Notes under the pieces: generated by a model | Seen by the model: the letters and a program-made list of their open reading frames with translations, nothing else | The model's database searches: none | Told to the model about the DNA's origin: nothing | Position numbers and translations under genes: made by a program | Assembly (NCBI GenBank): GCA_035318925.1 | Contig: DATHDS010000015.1 | Coordinates: 25,680 to 89,679, forward strand | Source of the DNA: VAXT01 sp035318925 | Lineage (GTDB): Bacteria; Actinomycetota; Thermoleophilia; Gaiellales; Gaiellaceae | Direction of reading: 5' to 3' | Length of the DNA: 64,000 nucleotides | Part shown: one piece after another, positions 1 to 7,850 of the stretch | Layout of the letters: every line of letters begins with the position of its first letter | Position numbering within the stretch: the first letter of the stretch is position 1

Positions 1-33
1 GCAGACCGCGGCACACGCATACGATACCACTAG

Positions 34-873
34 ATGAAAGCGATAATCATTCTCGTTTGCATCGGCATCCTCGCTGCGGGCTGCGGCGAGTCGAGCCGGG
101 CGAGCGGCAAGACGCGCGTCGTCGCGGCGTTCTATCCACTCGCGTTCGCGACGCAGGAGATCGGTGGAGACAAGGTCGACGTCGTCAACCTCACCCCCGC
201 GGGAGCCGAGCCGCACGATCTCGAGGTCACGCCCAGCGCGGTCCGGCAGCTGCGCGGCGCAGACCTCGTCCTTCTGCTTGGCTATGGCTTCCAGCCGCAG
301 CTCGAGAAGGCTGCGGGCGGGAGCGGCTCGGTGCTGCTGCTTCTCGATACGCCCGGTCTCAACCGCTACTCGAACGGGGATCCACACGTCTGGCTCGACC
401 CGGTTCGCTTCTCGCTGATCGTGAAGCGGATCGGAAGCGCTCTGCACGCACCCGGTCCGACCCAGCGGCTCGTGGCGCGGCTCCACGTACTCGACGGTGA
501 ATATCGGCGGGGCCTCGCCCACTGCGCGCGGCGCGAGATCGTCACCAGCCACGAGGCTTTCGCGTACCTGGGCGAGCGCTACGGGCTGCGCCAGGTCGCG
601 ATCACCGGGCTCACCCCGGAGGCCGAGCCCTCTCCGAAAGACCTCCAGCGCGTCGTCTCGCTCGTCCGCTCCACGCACGCAACGACGATCTTCTTCGAGA
701 CGCTCGTCTCGCCCAGGATCGCCCAGACGGTTGCCCACGAAACCGGCGCAAAAACGGCGGTCCTGAACCCGATCGAGGGCCTGAAGCCGTCCGAGGCGAA
801 AGCCGGAGAGGATTACTTCACCGTCATGAGGTCGAACCTCGCGCATCTGCGGACCGCGCTCGGATGCCGGTAG
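34..873 (+). CDS. Metal ABC transporter substrate-binding lipoprotein (ZnuA/MntA type)
   Basis: Predicted lipoprotein that captures a divalent metal, Zn2+ or Mn2+, outside the membrane and hands it to the transporter encoded by the next two genes. A short signal peptide ends in the lipobox LAAG-C17. Family metal ligands are visible: His61 in EPHD, His118 in DPHVWLDP, a His in TSHEAF near residue 174 and an acidic residue in NPIEGL near 245. The His/Asp-rich loop of many ZnuA proteins is absent, so the metal is undecided. 279 aa is a normal length. Its last 10 bases overlap the ATPase gene. The ATG directly precedes the signal peptide. The 33 bases upstream show nothing I can call. Confidence 0.9.
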   Translation: MKAIIILVCIGILAAGCGESSRASGKTRVVAAFYPLAFATQEIGGDKVDVVNLTPAGAEPHDLEVTPSAVRQLRGADLVLLLGYGFQPQLEKAAGGSGSVLLLLDTPGLNRYSNGDPHVWLDPVRFSLIVKRIGSALHAPGPTQRLVARLHVLDGEYRRGLAHCARREIVTSHEAFAYLGERYGLRQVAITGLTPEAEPSPKDLQRVVSLVRSTHATTIFFETLVSPRIAQTVAHETGAKTAVLNPIEGLKPSEAKAGEDYFTVMRSNLAHLRTALGCR

Positions 874-1583
874 CCGTCGAGCTCCGGGACGTCTGCTTCG
901 GTTATCCCGGCGGTCCTGAAGTTCTCCACCAGGTCGATCTCGTCGTCGAAGCGGGCGAGTTCGTCGCGATCGCAGGCCCCAACGGCGGCGGTAAGACGAC
1001 ACTGCTGCGCGTCGCCGTCGGGCTCGAGCAACCGCTGCGCGGGCAGGCGCTGCTCTTCGGCGAGCCGACGGCCCGCTTCAGCCGGCGCTCCGGAATCGGC
1101 TATCTCGCGCAGCGCACCGAGCTCGGGATCGATGCCCCCGTGAGCGTCAGGGAGGTCGTGGAGACGGGGCGGGTGCCGCGGCGCGGCCTCGTCGGGTTGT
1201 TGAAGGGCGGGGATCGCGAGCGTGTCGACGAGGCGATCGCGCGCGTCGGGCTCTCGGACCAGGCCGGCTCCATGCTCACGCAGCTGTCAGGAGGGCAGCA
1301 GCAGCGCGCGTACCTCGCGAAGGCGCTCGCCGCCGAGCCGGAGCTCCTCGTCCTCGACGAGCCGACGGCAGGAGTGGACGTCGATGCGCAAGAGGCGCTC
1401 GCCGGACTGCTCGAGGAGCTCCATCAGGACCTCGGCGTCACGATCCTCTTCTGCTCGCACGAGTTCGGCGCCGTCGAGCGCTTCGTCGACCGGCTCGTCC
1501 TCGTTCGGGGCGGCATCGCCTTCGATGGCGATCCGGCCGCACTCCCCACGACCTGGCACGACCCGTCGCATGTCCATTCTTGA
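864..1583 (+). CDS. Metal ABC transporter ATP-binding protein (ZnuC/MntB type)
   Basis: Cytoplasmic ATPase that powers the metal importer. The full ABC signature is present: Walker A GPNGGGKTT near residue 35, the Q-loop region YLAQR near 83, signature LSGGQQQR near 140, Walker B LLVLDEP near 160 and a switch His in CSHEF near 193. 239 aa is typical. It overlaps the binding-protein gene by 10 bp and the permease gene by 14 bp, so the three are almost certainly translated from one mRNA with coupling. Binding protein, ATPase and permease all match the zinc/manganese family rather than siderophore or cobalamin importers. Confidence 0.93.
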   Translation: MPVAVELRDVCFGYPGGPEVLHQVDLVVEAGEFVAIAGPNGGGKTTLLRVAVGLEQPLRGQALLFGEPTARFSRRSGIGYLAQRTELGIDAPVSVREVVETGRVPRRGLVGLLKGGDRERVDEAIARVGLSDQAGSMLTQLSGGQQQRAYLAKALAAEPELLVLDEPTAGVDVDAQEALAGLLEELHQDLGVTILFCSHEFGAVERFVDRLVLVRGGIAFDGDPAALPTTWHDPSHVHS

Positions 1584-2376
1584 TTTCGACTTCATGCGGT
1601 ACGCCTTCGCGGCCGGGGCGGTCGTCGGCCTGCTCGCGCCCGCGGTCGGCTTCTTCCTGGTCCAGCGGAGGATGAGCTTGATCGGAGACGGGATCGGACA
1701 TGTCGCCTTCGCAGGGGTCGCTGCCGGATACCTACTCGGGATCTCGCCCGTGGCGACCGCGCTCGTCGCGTCGGTCGTCGGCGCGGTGGCGATCGAGTGG
1801 CTGCGCTCCAAACACCGCACGGCCGGCGACCAGGCGCTCGCGCTCGTGTTCTACACCGGGATCGCGGCCGGGGTCGTGCTCATCTCGGCCGCGGGCGCGC
1901 TGAACGCGAATCTGTTCGCGTTCCTCTTCGGCTCGATCCTGACGGTGACGAAAAGCGACCTCGTGCTCGTCAGCTCGCTCGGCGTCGCGGGGCTCCTCCT
2001 GATCGGCGTTCTCTATCGGGCTCTGCTCGCCACTGCGCTCGACGAGGAAGGCGCACGCGTCGCGGGCGTTCGAGTCGGCTTCCTCAACATCACGCTTGCG
2101 GCTCTGATGGCGGTCACGATCGCAGTCTCGATGCGGATCGTGGGCATCCTCCTGATCGCCGCCCTGATGGTGCTGCCTGTGATCGCTGCGAGCCGGGTCG
2201 CGTGGAGCGTGCGGTCGACGTTCGTGATCGCAATGGCGATCGGAGTCGGATCGGTTTTCGCCGGGCTGACGACCGCGTACTACGCGGACATCGCGCCCGG
2301 GGGTGCGATCGTGCTCGTCGCAGCCGGCTCGTTCGTCCTCGCAGCCTCAAGCCGAGCGCTGGTCAACCGGATCTAG
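1570..2376 (+). CDS. Metal ABC transporter permease (ZnuB/MntC type)
   Basis: Membrane permease of the metal importer, 268 aa, ABC-3 family. About eight hydrophobic segments are visible, with family motifs RRMSLIGDGIGHVAFAG near residue 37 and ARVAGVRV near 165. The ATG at 1570 overlaps the ATPase gene by 14 bp. A second ATG at 1594 is also possible. The open frame runs much further upstream, but there it only reads the ATPase gene out of frame. The TAG stop at 2374-2376 is the first part of the structured repeat that follows (TAGGAGGG), so the repeat probably ends this operon. Confidence 0.9.
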   Translation: MSILDFDFMRYAFAAGAVVGLLAPAVGFFLVQRRMSLIGDGIGHVAFAGVAAGYLLGISPVATALVASVVGAVAIEWLRSKHRTAGDQALALVFYTGIAAGVVLISAAGALNANLFAFLFGSILTVTKSDLVLVSSLGVAGLLLIGVLYRALLATALDEEGARVAGVRVGFLNITLAALMAVTIAVSMRIVGILLIAALMVLPVIAASRVAWSVRSTFVIAMAIGVGSVFAGLTTAYYADIAPGGAIVLVAAGSFVLAASSRALVNRI

Positions 2377-2594
2377 GAGGGTTTGGCGGAATGTTGCTCG
2401 TCGCCGGGGTGCGATGCTCGTTCCGAGGCCGCGGACGCAGGGAGCCCCGATAGTCACTATCGGGGCGACTGAGGACCCGGCCTCGGGGCGCTGAGGCGTC
2501 GCTTGCGACGCCGACTCAAAGGCCCTGGCGGCTTTGCCGTCAGGGCCTTCTTAGCGCGGCCCGGCGGCTCAGCCACATTTCGCCAAACCCTCCT
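2375..2594. repeat. Structured interspersed repeat, copy 1 (with 62-bp insertion)
   Basis: First of three related elements in this window; the others start at 26687 and 35366. The ends are inverted repeats, AGGAGGGTTTGGCG on the left and its complement CGCCAAACCCTCCT on the right. Nested inside are four more paired segments ending in the hairpin CCCCGATAGT/ACTATCGGGG (2436-2466), so the element can fold end to end into a rod. It fills the gap between two convergent genes: the left end overlaps the TAG of the metal permease and the right end touches the TGA of the minus-strand gene. Compared with the other copies it carries about 62 extra bases (about 2491-2552) with two hairpins of their own. 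I do not recognise the family. Confidence 0.85.
2519..2549 (+). terminator. Rho-independent-type hairpin inside repeat copy 1
   Basis: A 13-bp stem AAGGCCCTGGCGG / CCGTCAGGGCCTT with one G-T wobble and the short loop CTTTG, followed by CTT. It lies in the segment that only copy 1 has. Just before it is a second perfect hairpin GGCGTCGC-TT-GCGACGCC at 2495-2512. It lies between two convergent genes, so it could stop transcription from both sides. The U-tract is short. Confidence 0.6.
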
Positions 2595-2974
2595 CAGCCG
2601 AGCTCGCGGCGGGCGAAGTCGCGGAAGCGCTCGCGGGTCGCGTCGTCCGGGCCCAGAGCCTCGTCCAGCCGGGCATCCGAGAGCTCCTCGGCGACCGCGC
2701 GCACCTCGGCGGCGATCTCGTCTCGGTGGGCGGGCGACCGCAGCAGGCCCTGGACCCACGTCTCGGTCCCGTCGTAGGCCACGACCTCGTGGTCCATCAG
2801 CAGCCGGCCGAGCACGATGCCCACCCGAATGCTCGCGAAGGTGCGGAAGGCGAGGAGCTTCTCGGGAGAGTCGACGAGAGCGCGCAGCTCGGGATCCCCG
2901 GCCTCGATCTCGTCCACGATCGCCGCGATCGGCTCGTCCGCGAAGCTCAGCCAGGCGTCGTCCTGCTCCGTCAC
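2594..2974 (-). CDS. Hypothetical acidic protein, 126 aa
   Basis: I do not recognise this protein. It is soluble, acidic and mostly helical, without signal peptide or membrane segment. The most conserved-looking part is RVGIVLGRLLMDHEVVAYDG near residues 50-70. It starts at a GTG that overlaps the stop of the upstream TauE/SafE half gene as GTGA, so it is translationally coupled to the permease pair. Its own TGA stop touches the right end of repeat copy 1. A role linked to the permease is possible from position only. Confidence 0.65.
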   Translation of the reverse strand: MTEQDDAWLSFADEPIAAIVDEIEAGDPELRALVDSPEKLLAFRTFASIRVGIVLGRLLMDHEVVAYDGTETWVQGLLRSPAHRDEIAAEVRAVAEELSDARLDEALGPDDATRERFRDFARRELG

Positions 2975-3351
2975 GGGGCCAGGATACTTCGTCTCGCCCG
3001 CCAGGCCAGCTGTGCGGCGACGGCGAGCACGAGCACGCCGAAGAGTCGGCGGAGCGTCTGTTCCGGGAGCGCTTTCGCGACGAGGATCCCGAGCTCGACG
3101 CCCACGATCGCCGTCGTTCCGATGACGGCCGCGGCACGCCAGCGAACATTGCTGTACGCGTGCTGGCGCCAGGCGCCGGCGGCTACGGTCGGCAGGATCG
3201 CCAGCAGCGACGTCGCTTGCGCCTCGACCTGACCGAGACCGAACAGGATGATCAGCGTCGGCACGAACAGGATCCCGCCGCCGACCCCGAAGAGCCCCGC
3301 GAGCATCCCGGCAGCGAAGCCGAGACCGATGGCGAGCACGATCTCGATCAT
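2971..3351 (-). CDS. TauE/SafE family permease, second half-size subunit
   Basis: Half-size member of the TauE/SafE (sulfite/sulfonate exporter, DUF81) family, 126 aa with about four membrane segments. The family signature GLFGVGGGILFVPTLI lies near the N-terminus. Normal members have about 250 aa with this motif twice, once per half. Here the halves are two adjacent genes. The ATG at 3351 shares its A with the TGA of the first half (TGATG); a GTG 15 bases earlier is also in frame. The two products probably form a heterodimer. The transported anion cannot be told from sequence. Confidence 0.82.
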   Translation of the reverse strand: MIEIVLAIGLGFAAGMLAGLFGVGGGILFVPTLIILFGLGQVEAQATSLLAILPTVAAGAWRQHAYSNVRWRAAAVIGTTAIVGVELGILVAKALPEQTLRRLFGVLVLAVAAQLAWRARRSILAP

Positions 3352-3698
3352 CAGACGAGGAGCCACACTCCGATCGCCGCCAGGAGCCCCGCGAAGCCGA
3401 ATGTGAGCGCGTTCGTCGTCAGGCGTTGCTGGATCGAGGATCCGACAACGGCGCCCGCAGCGGCCGGCAGCCCGACGAGGAGCGCGTAGCCGACCCGGAC
3501 GTCTCCGTGCAGCGCATAGGAAACGGTGCCGACGAGCGCGATGAGACCGATCGAGGCGAGGGAGGTCGCCATCGCCGGCCGCTCGGAGTAGCGGGCGACG
3601 AGGATCAGCAGCGGGACCATGATGATTCCGCCGCCGACCCCGAAGAGCGCGCTGAAGAAGCCGGCGACGAGCCCGATGAGAACGAGCCGCACGGCCAT
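3351..3698 (-). CDS. TauE/SafE family permease, first half-size subunit
   Basis: First half of the split TauE/SafE permease, 115 aa and about four membrane segments. The signature ALFGVGGGIIMVPLLILV is near residue 18 and matches the motif in the partner gene. It is followed directly by that partner (TGATG junction) and then by the 126-aa hypothetical gene, so the three form one operon. The ATG is 12 bp from the divergently read trehalose-phosphatase start, which leaves almost no room for a leader. Confidence 0.82.
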   Translation of the reverse strand: MAVRLVLIGLVAGFFSALFGVGGGIIMVPLLILVARYSERPAMATSLASIGLIALVGTVSYALHGDVRVGYALLVGLPAAAGAVVGSSIQQRLTTNALTFGFAGLLAAIGVWLLV

Positions 3699-3710
3699 AT
3701 CCTAGGGCCC

Positions 3711-4421
3711 GTGCACGCCGATCCTCTCGCCGCCCTGGCCGAGGCGCCGCAGCGCGCCGCGATCCTGCTCGACATCGACGGGACGCTCGCGCCGATCGTC
3801 CCGCAACCCGATGCCGCGCGCGTCCCCGAGGATGCGCGGGGCGAGGTGAGGCGCCTTGCCGGAACCTACGCGCTCGTCGCGTGCATCAGCGGCAGGACCG
3901 GCGAGGATGCCCGGCGGCTCGTCGGAGTCGACGGCGTCCGTTACGTCGGGTCGCACGGGCTCGAGCTCGAGCCCGAGGCGGCCGAGTGGCGCGAGCGGAT
4001 CCGGTCGTTTGCGGCAAGCGTCGACTGGCCCGTGGAGGACAAGGGGCTCACGGTCTCGTTTCACTACCGGCAGGCCGGCGACGAGGACGCCGCCCTCGCG
4101 CTCCTCGAAGAGGTGGCGGAGCGAGCGCGCGGGGAGGGCCTCGTGCCGCGCTTCGGCCGGAAGGTGCTCGAGATCAGGCCTCCGGTGCGCGCCGACAAGG
4201 GGACTGCCGTCCGGCACCTTCTCGTCGAGGCGGATCTCCAGCGCGCTCTCTATGCCGGCGACGACACGACCGATCTCGACGCCTTCCGTGCCCTCGACGG
4301 GCTCGAGGTCGGCGTGCGCGTGGCCGTCTCGTCGGACGAAGCCCCGGAGGACCTCGTGCGCAGCGCGGACATCGTCGTCGGCTCCCCCGCGGAGCTGGTG
4401 GAGCTGTTGAGGCGCCTCTGA
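3711..4421 (+). CDS. otsB: Trehalose-6-phosphate phosphatase
   Basis: Haloacid dehalogenase-type phosphatase of the trehalose-phosphatase family, which removes phosphate from trehalose 6-phosphate in the cytoplasm. Motif I LLDIDGTLAPI near residue 16 gives the two catalytic Asp, motif II is ISGRTGEDARR, and motif IV is YAGDDTTDLDAF near 180. 236 aa from GTG 3711 is usual. The open frame extends upstream, but there it is antisense to the TauE/SafE gene. No trehalose-6-phosphate synthase gene is nearby. The stop is directly adjacent to the stop of the convergent HAD gene. Confidence 0.9.
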   Translation: MHADPLAALAEAPQRAAILLDIDGTLAPIVPQPDAARVPEDARGEVRRLAGTYALVACISGRTGEDARRLVGVDGVRYVGSHGLELEPEAAEWRERIRSFAASVDWPVEDKGLTVSFHYRQAGDEDAALALLEEVAERARGEGLVPRFGRKVLEIRPPVRADKGTAVRHLLVEADLQRALYAGDDTTDLDAFRALDGLEVGVRVAVSSDEAPEDLVRSADIVVGSPAELVELLRRL

Positions 4422-5075
4422 CTAGGCGAGCGCGAGCACCTCGCTGAGCGACTCGATCGACGTGCCCTGCCACGCCTTACCGGGTTCGGTCAGCTCCTCG
4501 CCTGGGGCCCTTAGCTGGACGGCGGTCATCCCTACTCGCTCCGCGCCGGGGAGCTCGTCGTTCGCGCCGTCCCCGACGAAGAGGCACTCGGCCGGCTCGA
4601 CCTCGAGCCGCTCGCACGCGAGCTCGTAGATTCGAGGATCCGGCTTCGACAAGCCGACGTCGCACGAGAAGACCGTCTCGTCGAGGGTGCCGGCGAGCGG
4701 CGTCTCGTCCCAGACGTAGGGGACGTCCTCGGTGCAGACGCTGATCAGGCCGAGGCGATGGCCGCGGCGCCGGAGCTCGGCGAGCGTCTCGACGGCGTCA
4801 AGTCGGGGAACGAGCGTCCGCTTCGCCCAGTCACGCCTGAGGGCAATCAGCTCGTCGATATCGCCTTCTCCGTCGAGTTCGGCGACGATCGAGCGCAGGT
4901 GATCGGCGATCGGCCCGGTCTCCCGGTCCCGCCGCCCCGCAAGCCAGACCTCCCGGAAGCGCCCGCGCTCGGCGCCGATCGAATCGGCCATCTGGTCGTA
5001 GAAGCGGTTGGCCTCCTCCACGTTCCAGGGCACGAGCGTCTGCCAGAGATCGAAGATGACCGCGCGGTACCTCAC
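4422..5075 (-). CDS. HAD-superfamily hydrolase
   Basis: Soluble HAD phosphatase-like hydrolase, 217 aa. Motif I is VIFDLWQTLV, so the second position after the nucleophile is Trp rather than the more usual Asp-x-Asp. Motif II is ISVC, motif III K in GLSKPDP, motif IV FVGDGANDE. The substrate is unknown. It starts at GTG 5075, inside the TGA of polX (GTGA), so the two are coupled. Longer open frame upstream only overlaps polX. Confidence 0.8.
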   Translation of the reverse strand: MRYRAVIFDLWQTLVPWNVEEANRFYDQMADSIGAERGRFREVWLAGRRDRETGPIADHLRSIVAELDGEGDIDELIALRRDWAKRTLVPRLDAVETLAELRRRGHRLGLISVCTEDVPYVWDETPLAGTLDETVFSCDVGLSKPDPRIYELACERLEVEPAECLFVGDGANDELPGAERVGMTAVQLRAPGEELTEPGKAWQGTSIESLSEVLALA

Positions 5076-6781
5076 TTCTTGAGCAGCTTCTTGACCTCGC
5101 CCCAGGGCCGCGTGTTCAGGATCTGATCCGGCCCGAGCCACGCGCGCCGCGCCTGGGCGACGCCGAACTCGAGGTTCGAGAGCGCGCTCAGCTGATGCCC
5201 GTCGCTCGAGATGACGATCTTCACGCCCGCCTCGCCGGCAAGCCGTGCGTGCGCGTCGCGCAGGTCGAGCCGGTCGGGCTGTGCGTTGATCTCGAGGAAC
5301 GTTCCAGTCTCGAGCGCCTTTTCGACGACGCGCTCTAAGTCGATGTCGGCGGGCGCGCGGCGGTTCAGCTTGCGGCCCGTGAGATGCCCGATGCAGTCCA
5401 CGTGCGGGTTCTCCATCGCGGCCAGGACGCGCTCGGTGAGGTCCTTGTTGAAGCCGGAATGGACGGAGGCCATCACCCAGTCGCGTTCGGCGAGCTCCTC
5501 GTCGGTCACATCGATCGACCCGTCCGCCTTGATGTTCGCCTCGACCCCCTTCAGGAGCTTGAAGCGCCCGAGCTCCTCCTGCACCTTGTCGATCTCGCGG
5601 TCCTGGGCCGCCATTCGGCCCTCGCGCAGATAGTGCGAGTGGTCAGTGACGACGATGTACGTGCGCCCAAGGCGGCGAGCCTCGCTCGCCATCTCCACGA
5701 TCGTGTTCTTGCCATCCGACGACCACGTCGAGTGTGTGTGCATGTCTCCCCGGATGTCCCCAAGCTCGACGAGCCGCGGGAGCTTGCCCTCGCGCGCGGC
5801 CTCGAGCTCGCCCATGTTCTCGCGCAGCTCGGGCGGGATCCACGCATAGCCGAGCCGCTTGTAGAGCCCCTCTTCGGTGCGGTCGGTGTGCACCTTGCCG
5901 GTCTCGAGCGCCTGGACGCCGTACTCGGAGATGGAGAGCTTGCGCCGCACGGCCTCCTCGCGCAGGGCGACGTTGTGCTGCTTCGAGCCGGTGAAGTGCT
6001 GGAGGAGGTTGCCGTAGGACTCGGGGGGCACGACGCGCAGGTCGAAGCGCAGGCCCTCGTTGGAGACGACCGTCGCCTTCGTCTTGCCTTTGGCGACGAT
6101 CTCGTCGACCCAGGCCAGCTGCGTGAAGTAGTCGATCAGAGCAGACGGGTCGGTGGCCGTGGCGATGATGTCGATGTCCCGAACCTGCTCCTTGAGGCGG
6201 CGGACGCTTCCCGCTTCGCTGACCTGCTCGGCCGCCGGGTGCTCGCGGAGGATCGAGACGACGGCGCGCACCGCAGGCAGCGCCTGGCCCAGAAGCGGCT
6301 TGCGCTCGATCTCCTTGCGCGGAGTGGCGAGAGCCCGGAGGACGTTCTCCTCAGTCTTGGCGCCGAGTCCTGCCAGCGTCCGGAGCCGCTCCGACTCGGC
6401 GGCCTGTCTCAGCTCGTCGATCGTCGAGACGCCGAGCTCCTGCCAGATGCGCCGCGCGGTCTTCGGGCCCAGTCCCGGCATGCGCATGAACTCGACGACG
6501 TCGGCCGGGATGCGCTCCTTGCGCTCGGCGAGGGCGGTGATTTGCCCGTCGTTGACGATCTGGACGATCTTCTCCTCGATCACCTTGCCAATTCCTGAGA
6601 GATCCTTGGCGCGGCCCTCGACGGCGAGCTGCGCGATCGAGCCGCCGGTCTCGCGCATCCGCTGCGCGGCCCGACGGTAGGCGAGCGGCCGGAACTGGTC
6701 GCTGCCTTCGAGCTCGAGGAAGTCGGCCAGCAGCTCGAACTGCTCGGCCACTTCTGCGTTGCGGGGGAGTGTCTTCGCCAC
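5072..6781 (-). CDS. polX: DNA polymerase X family protein (PolX) with PHP domain
   Basis: Bacterial PolX: an N-terminal polymerase-beta-like domain with a C-terminal PHP phosphoesterase domain, about 569 aa, normally acting in base-excision or gap repair. Helix-hairpin-helix segments are seen at LSGIGKVIEEKI and MPGLGPKTARRI, the palm segment RDIDIIATAT near 215, and the PHP metal motif DMHTHSTWSSDG near 345. GTG 6781 was chosen because it precedes the conserved start of the domain. In-frame codons further upstream (6814, 6826) would overlap the divergent glycosyltransferase gene. It is coupled to the HAD gene downstream. Confidence 0.88.
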   Translation of the reverse strand: MAKTLPRNAEVAEQFELLADFLELEGSDQFRPLAYRRAAQRMRETGGSIAQLAVEGRAKDLSGIGKVIEEKIVQIVNDGQITALAERKERIPADVVEFMRMPGLGPKTARRIWQELGVSTIDELRQAAESERLRTLAGLGAKTEENVLRALATPRKEIERKPLLGQALPAVRAVVSILREHPAAEQVSEAGSVRRLKEQVRDIDIIATATDPSALIDYFTQLAWVDEIVAKGKTKATVVSNEGLRFDLRVVPPESYGNLLQHFTGSKQHNVALREEAVRRKLSISEYGVQALETGKVHTDRTEEGLYKRLGYAWIPPELRENMGELEAAREGKLPRLVELGDIRGDMHTHSTWSSDGKNTIVEMASEARRLGRTYIVVTDHSHYLREGRMAAQDREIDKVQEELGRFKLLKGVEANIKADGSIDVTDEELAERDWVMASVHSGFNKDLTERVLAAMENPHVDCIGHLTGRKLNRRAPADIDLERVVEKALETGTFLEINAQPDRLDLRDAHARLAGEAGVKIVISSDGHQLSALSNLEFGVAQARRAWLGPDQILNTRPWGEVKKLLKK

Positions 6782-6800
6782 CCCAGCGATGATAGGCGCC

Positions 6801-7517
6801 GTGCGAACTGTCATCTGCCTTCCCACCTACGACGAGCGCGAGAACCTCGGGCAGATGGTCGCCGCGCTCCGTCGTCTCGAGCTCGACGACCTGCACGTGC
6901 TCGTCATCGACGACAACTCCCCGGACGGGACCGGGGAGATCGCCGATCGTCTCGCCGCCGAGGACGACCACGTCCACGTGTTGCACCGCGAGCGGAAGGA
7001 GGGGCTCGGGCCCGCGTACCTCGCGGGCTTCCGCCGCGCGCTCGAGCTGGGCGCCGACCTCGTCTTCGAGATGGACTGCGACTTCTCGCACGACCCGGCC
7101 GACGTCCCGCGGCTCGCGGCGGCAACCGCGAACGCCGATCTCGTGCTCGGCTCGAGGTACGTCCAGGGCGGAGGCACGCGGAACTGGGGATTCGTGCGCC
7201 GCTTCATCTCGCGGGGCGGCTCGCTCTACGCCCAGGTGCTCTTGCAGTCAGGCGTCCGTGATCTCACCGGCGGCTTCAAGTGCTACCGGCGCAAGGTGCT
7301 GGAGACGATTGCCCTGGGCGGCATCTCGGCCCTGGGCTACGCGTTCCAGATCGAGACGACATACCGCGCGCTGAGAGCGGGCTTCCGGGTGATCGAGGTT
7401 CCGATCACGTTCTCCGATCGCGAGGTGGGGGGCTCGAAGATGAGCAGGGGAATCGTCCTCGAGGCGATCTGGAGGGTGCCGGTGCTGCGAGGGCGCGCTC
7501 TGCTCCGGCGTCTGTAG
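6801..7517 (+). CDS. Polyprenol-phosphate mannosyltransferase (DPM1-like, GT2)
   Basis: Cytosolic family 2 glycosyltransferase of the dolichol/polyprenol monophosphomannose synthase type. It transfers a hexose from a nucleotide sugar to a polyprenyl phosphate carrier. Visible motifs are CLPTYDERENL at the start, VIDDNSPDGTG near 35, the metal-binding EMDCDFSHDP near 90 and GSRYVQGG near 115. There are no C-terminal membrane segments, as in DPM1 and Ppm1 catalytic domains. 238 aa is typical. GTG 6801 lies 19 bp from the divergent polX start. Confidence 0.85.
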   Translation: MRTVICLPTYDERENLGQMVAALRRLELDDLHVLVIDDNSPDGTGEIADRLAAEDDHVHVLHRERKEGLGPAYLAGFRRALELGADLVFEMDCDFSHDPADVPRLAAATANADLVLGSRYVQGGGTRNWGFVRRFISRGGSLYAQVLLQSGVRDLTGGFKCYRRKVLETIALGGISALGYAFQIETTYRALRAGFRVIEVPITFSDREVGGSKMSRGIVLEAIWRVPVLRGRALLRRL

Positions 7518-7526
7518 CTTTCCGGC

Positions 7527-7850
7527 ATGCGCGAGCTGACCGACACGACGTTCCAGCACGAGGTGCTCGAGGCCGGGCGGCCGGTCGTCGTCGACTTCTG
7601 GGCTCCCTGGTGCGGCCCGTGCAAGGCGGTCGAGCCGATCCTGGCCGACCTCGCCGAGGCGACCGCGGGCCGCGTCGAGTTCGCCAAGCTGAACATCGAC
7701 GAGCACTACGAGACGGCCGCGCGCTACGGGGTCTTGTCGATCCCGACCACGATCCTGTTCGAAGGCGGCGAGGCACGCGAGACCGTCGTCGGCGCCCGCC
7801 CCCGGGCGCATTACGAGCGCGTCTGGGCGCCCTGGCTCGGCTCGAGCTAA
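7527..7850 (+). CDS. Thioredoxin
   Basis: Small redox protein of 107 aa with the active site WCGPCK at about residues 28-33 and the cis-proline loop SIPT near 73. No signal peptide, so it acts in the cytoplasm. It follows the polyprenol-phosphate sugar transferase by 9 bp on the same strand. Its TAA overlaps the TAG of the convergent permease gene by 3 bp. Confidence 0.92.
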   Translation: MRELTDTTFQHEVLEAGRPVVVDFWAPWCGPCKAVEPILADLAEATAGRVEFAKLNIDEHYETAARYGVLSIPTTILFEGGEARETVVGARPRAHYERVWAPWLGSS

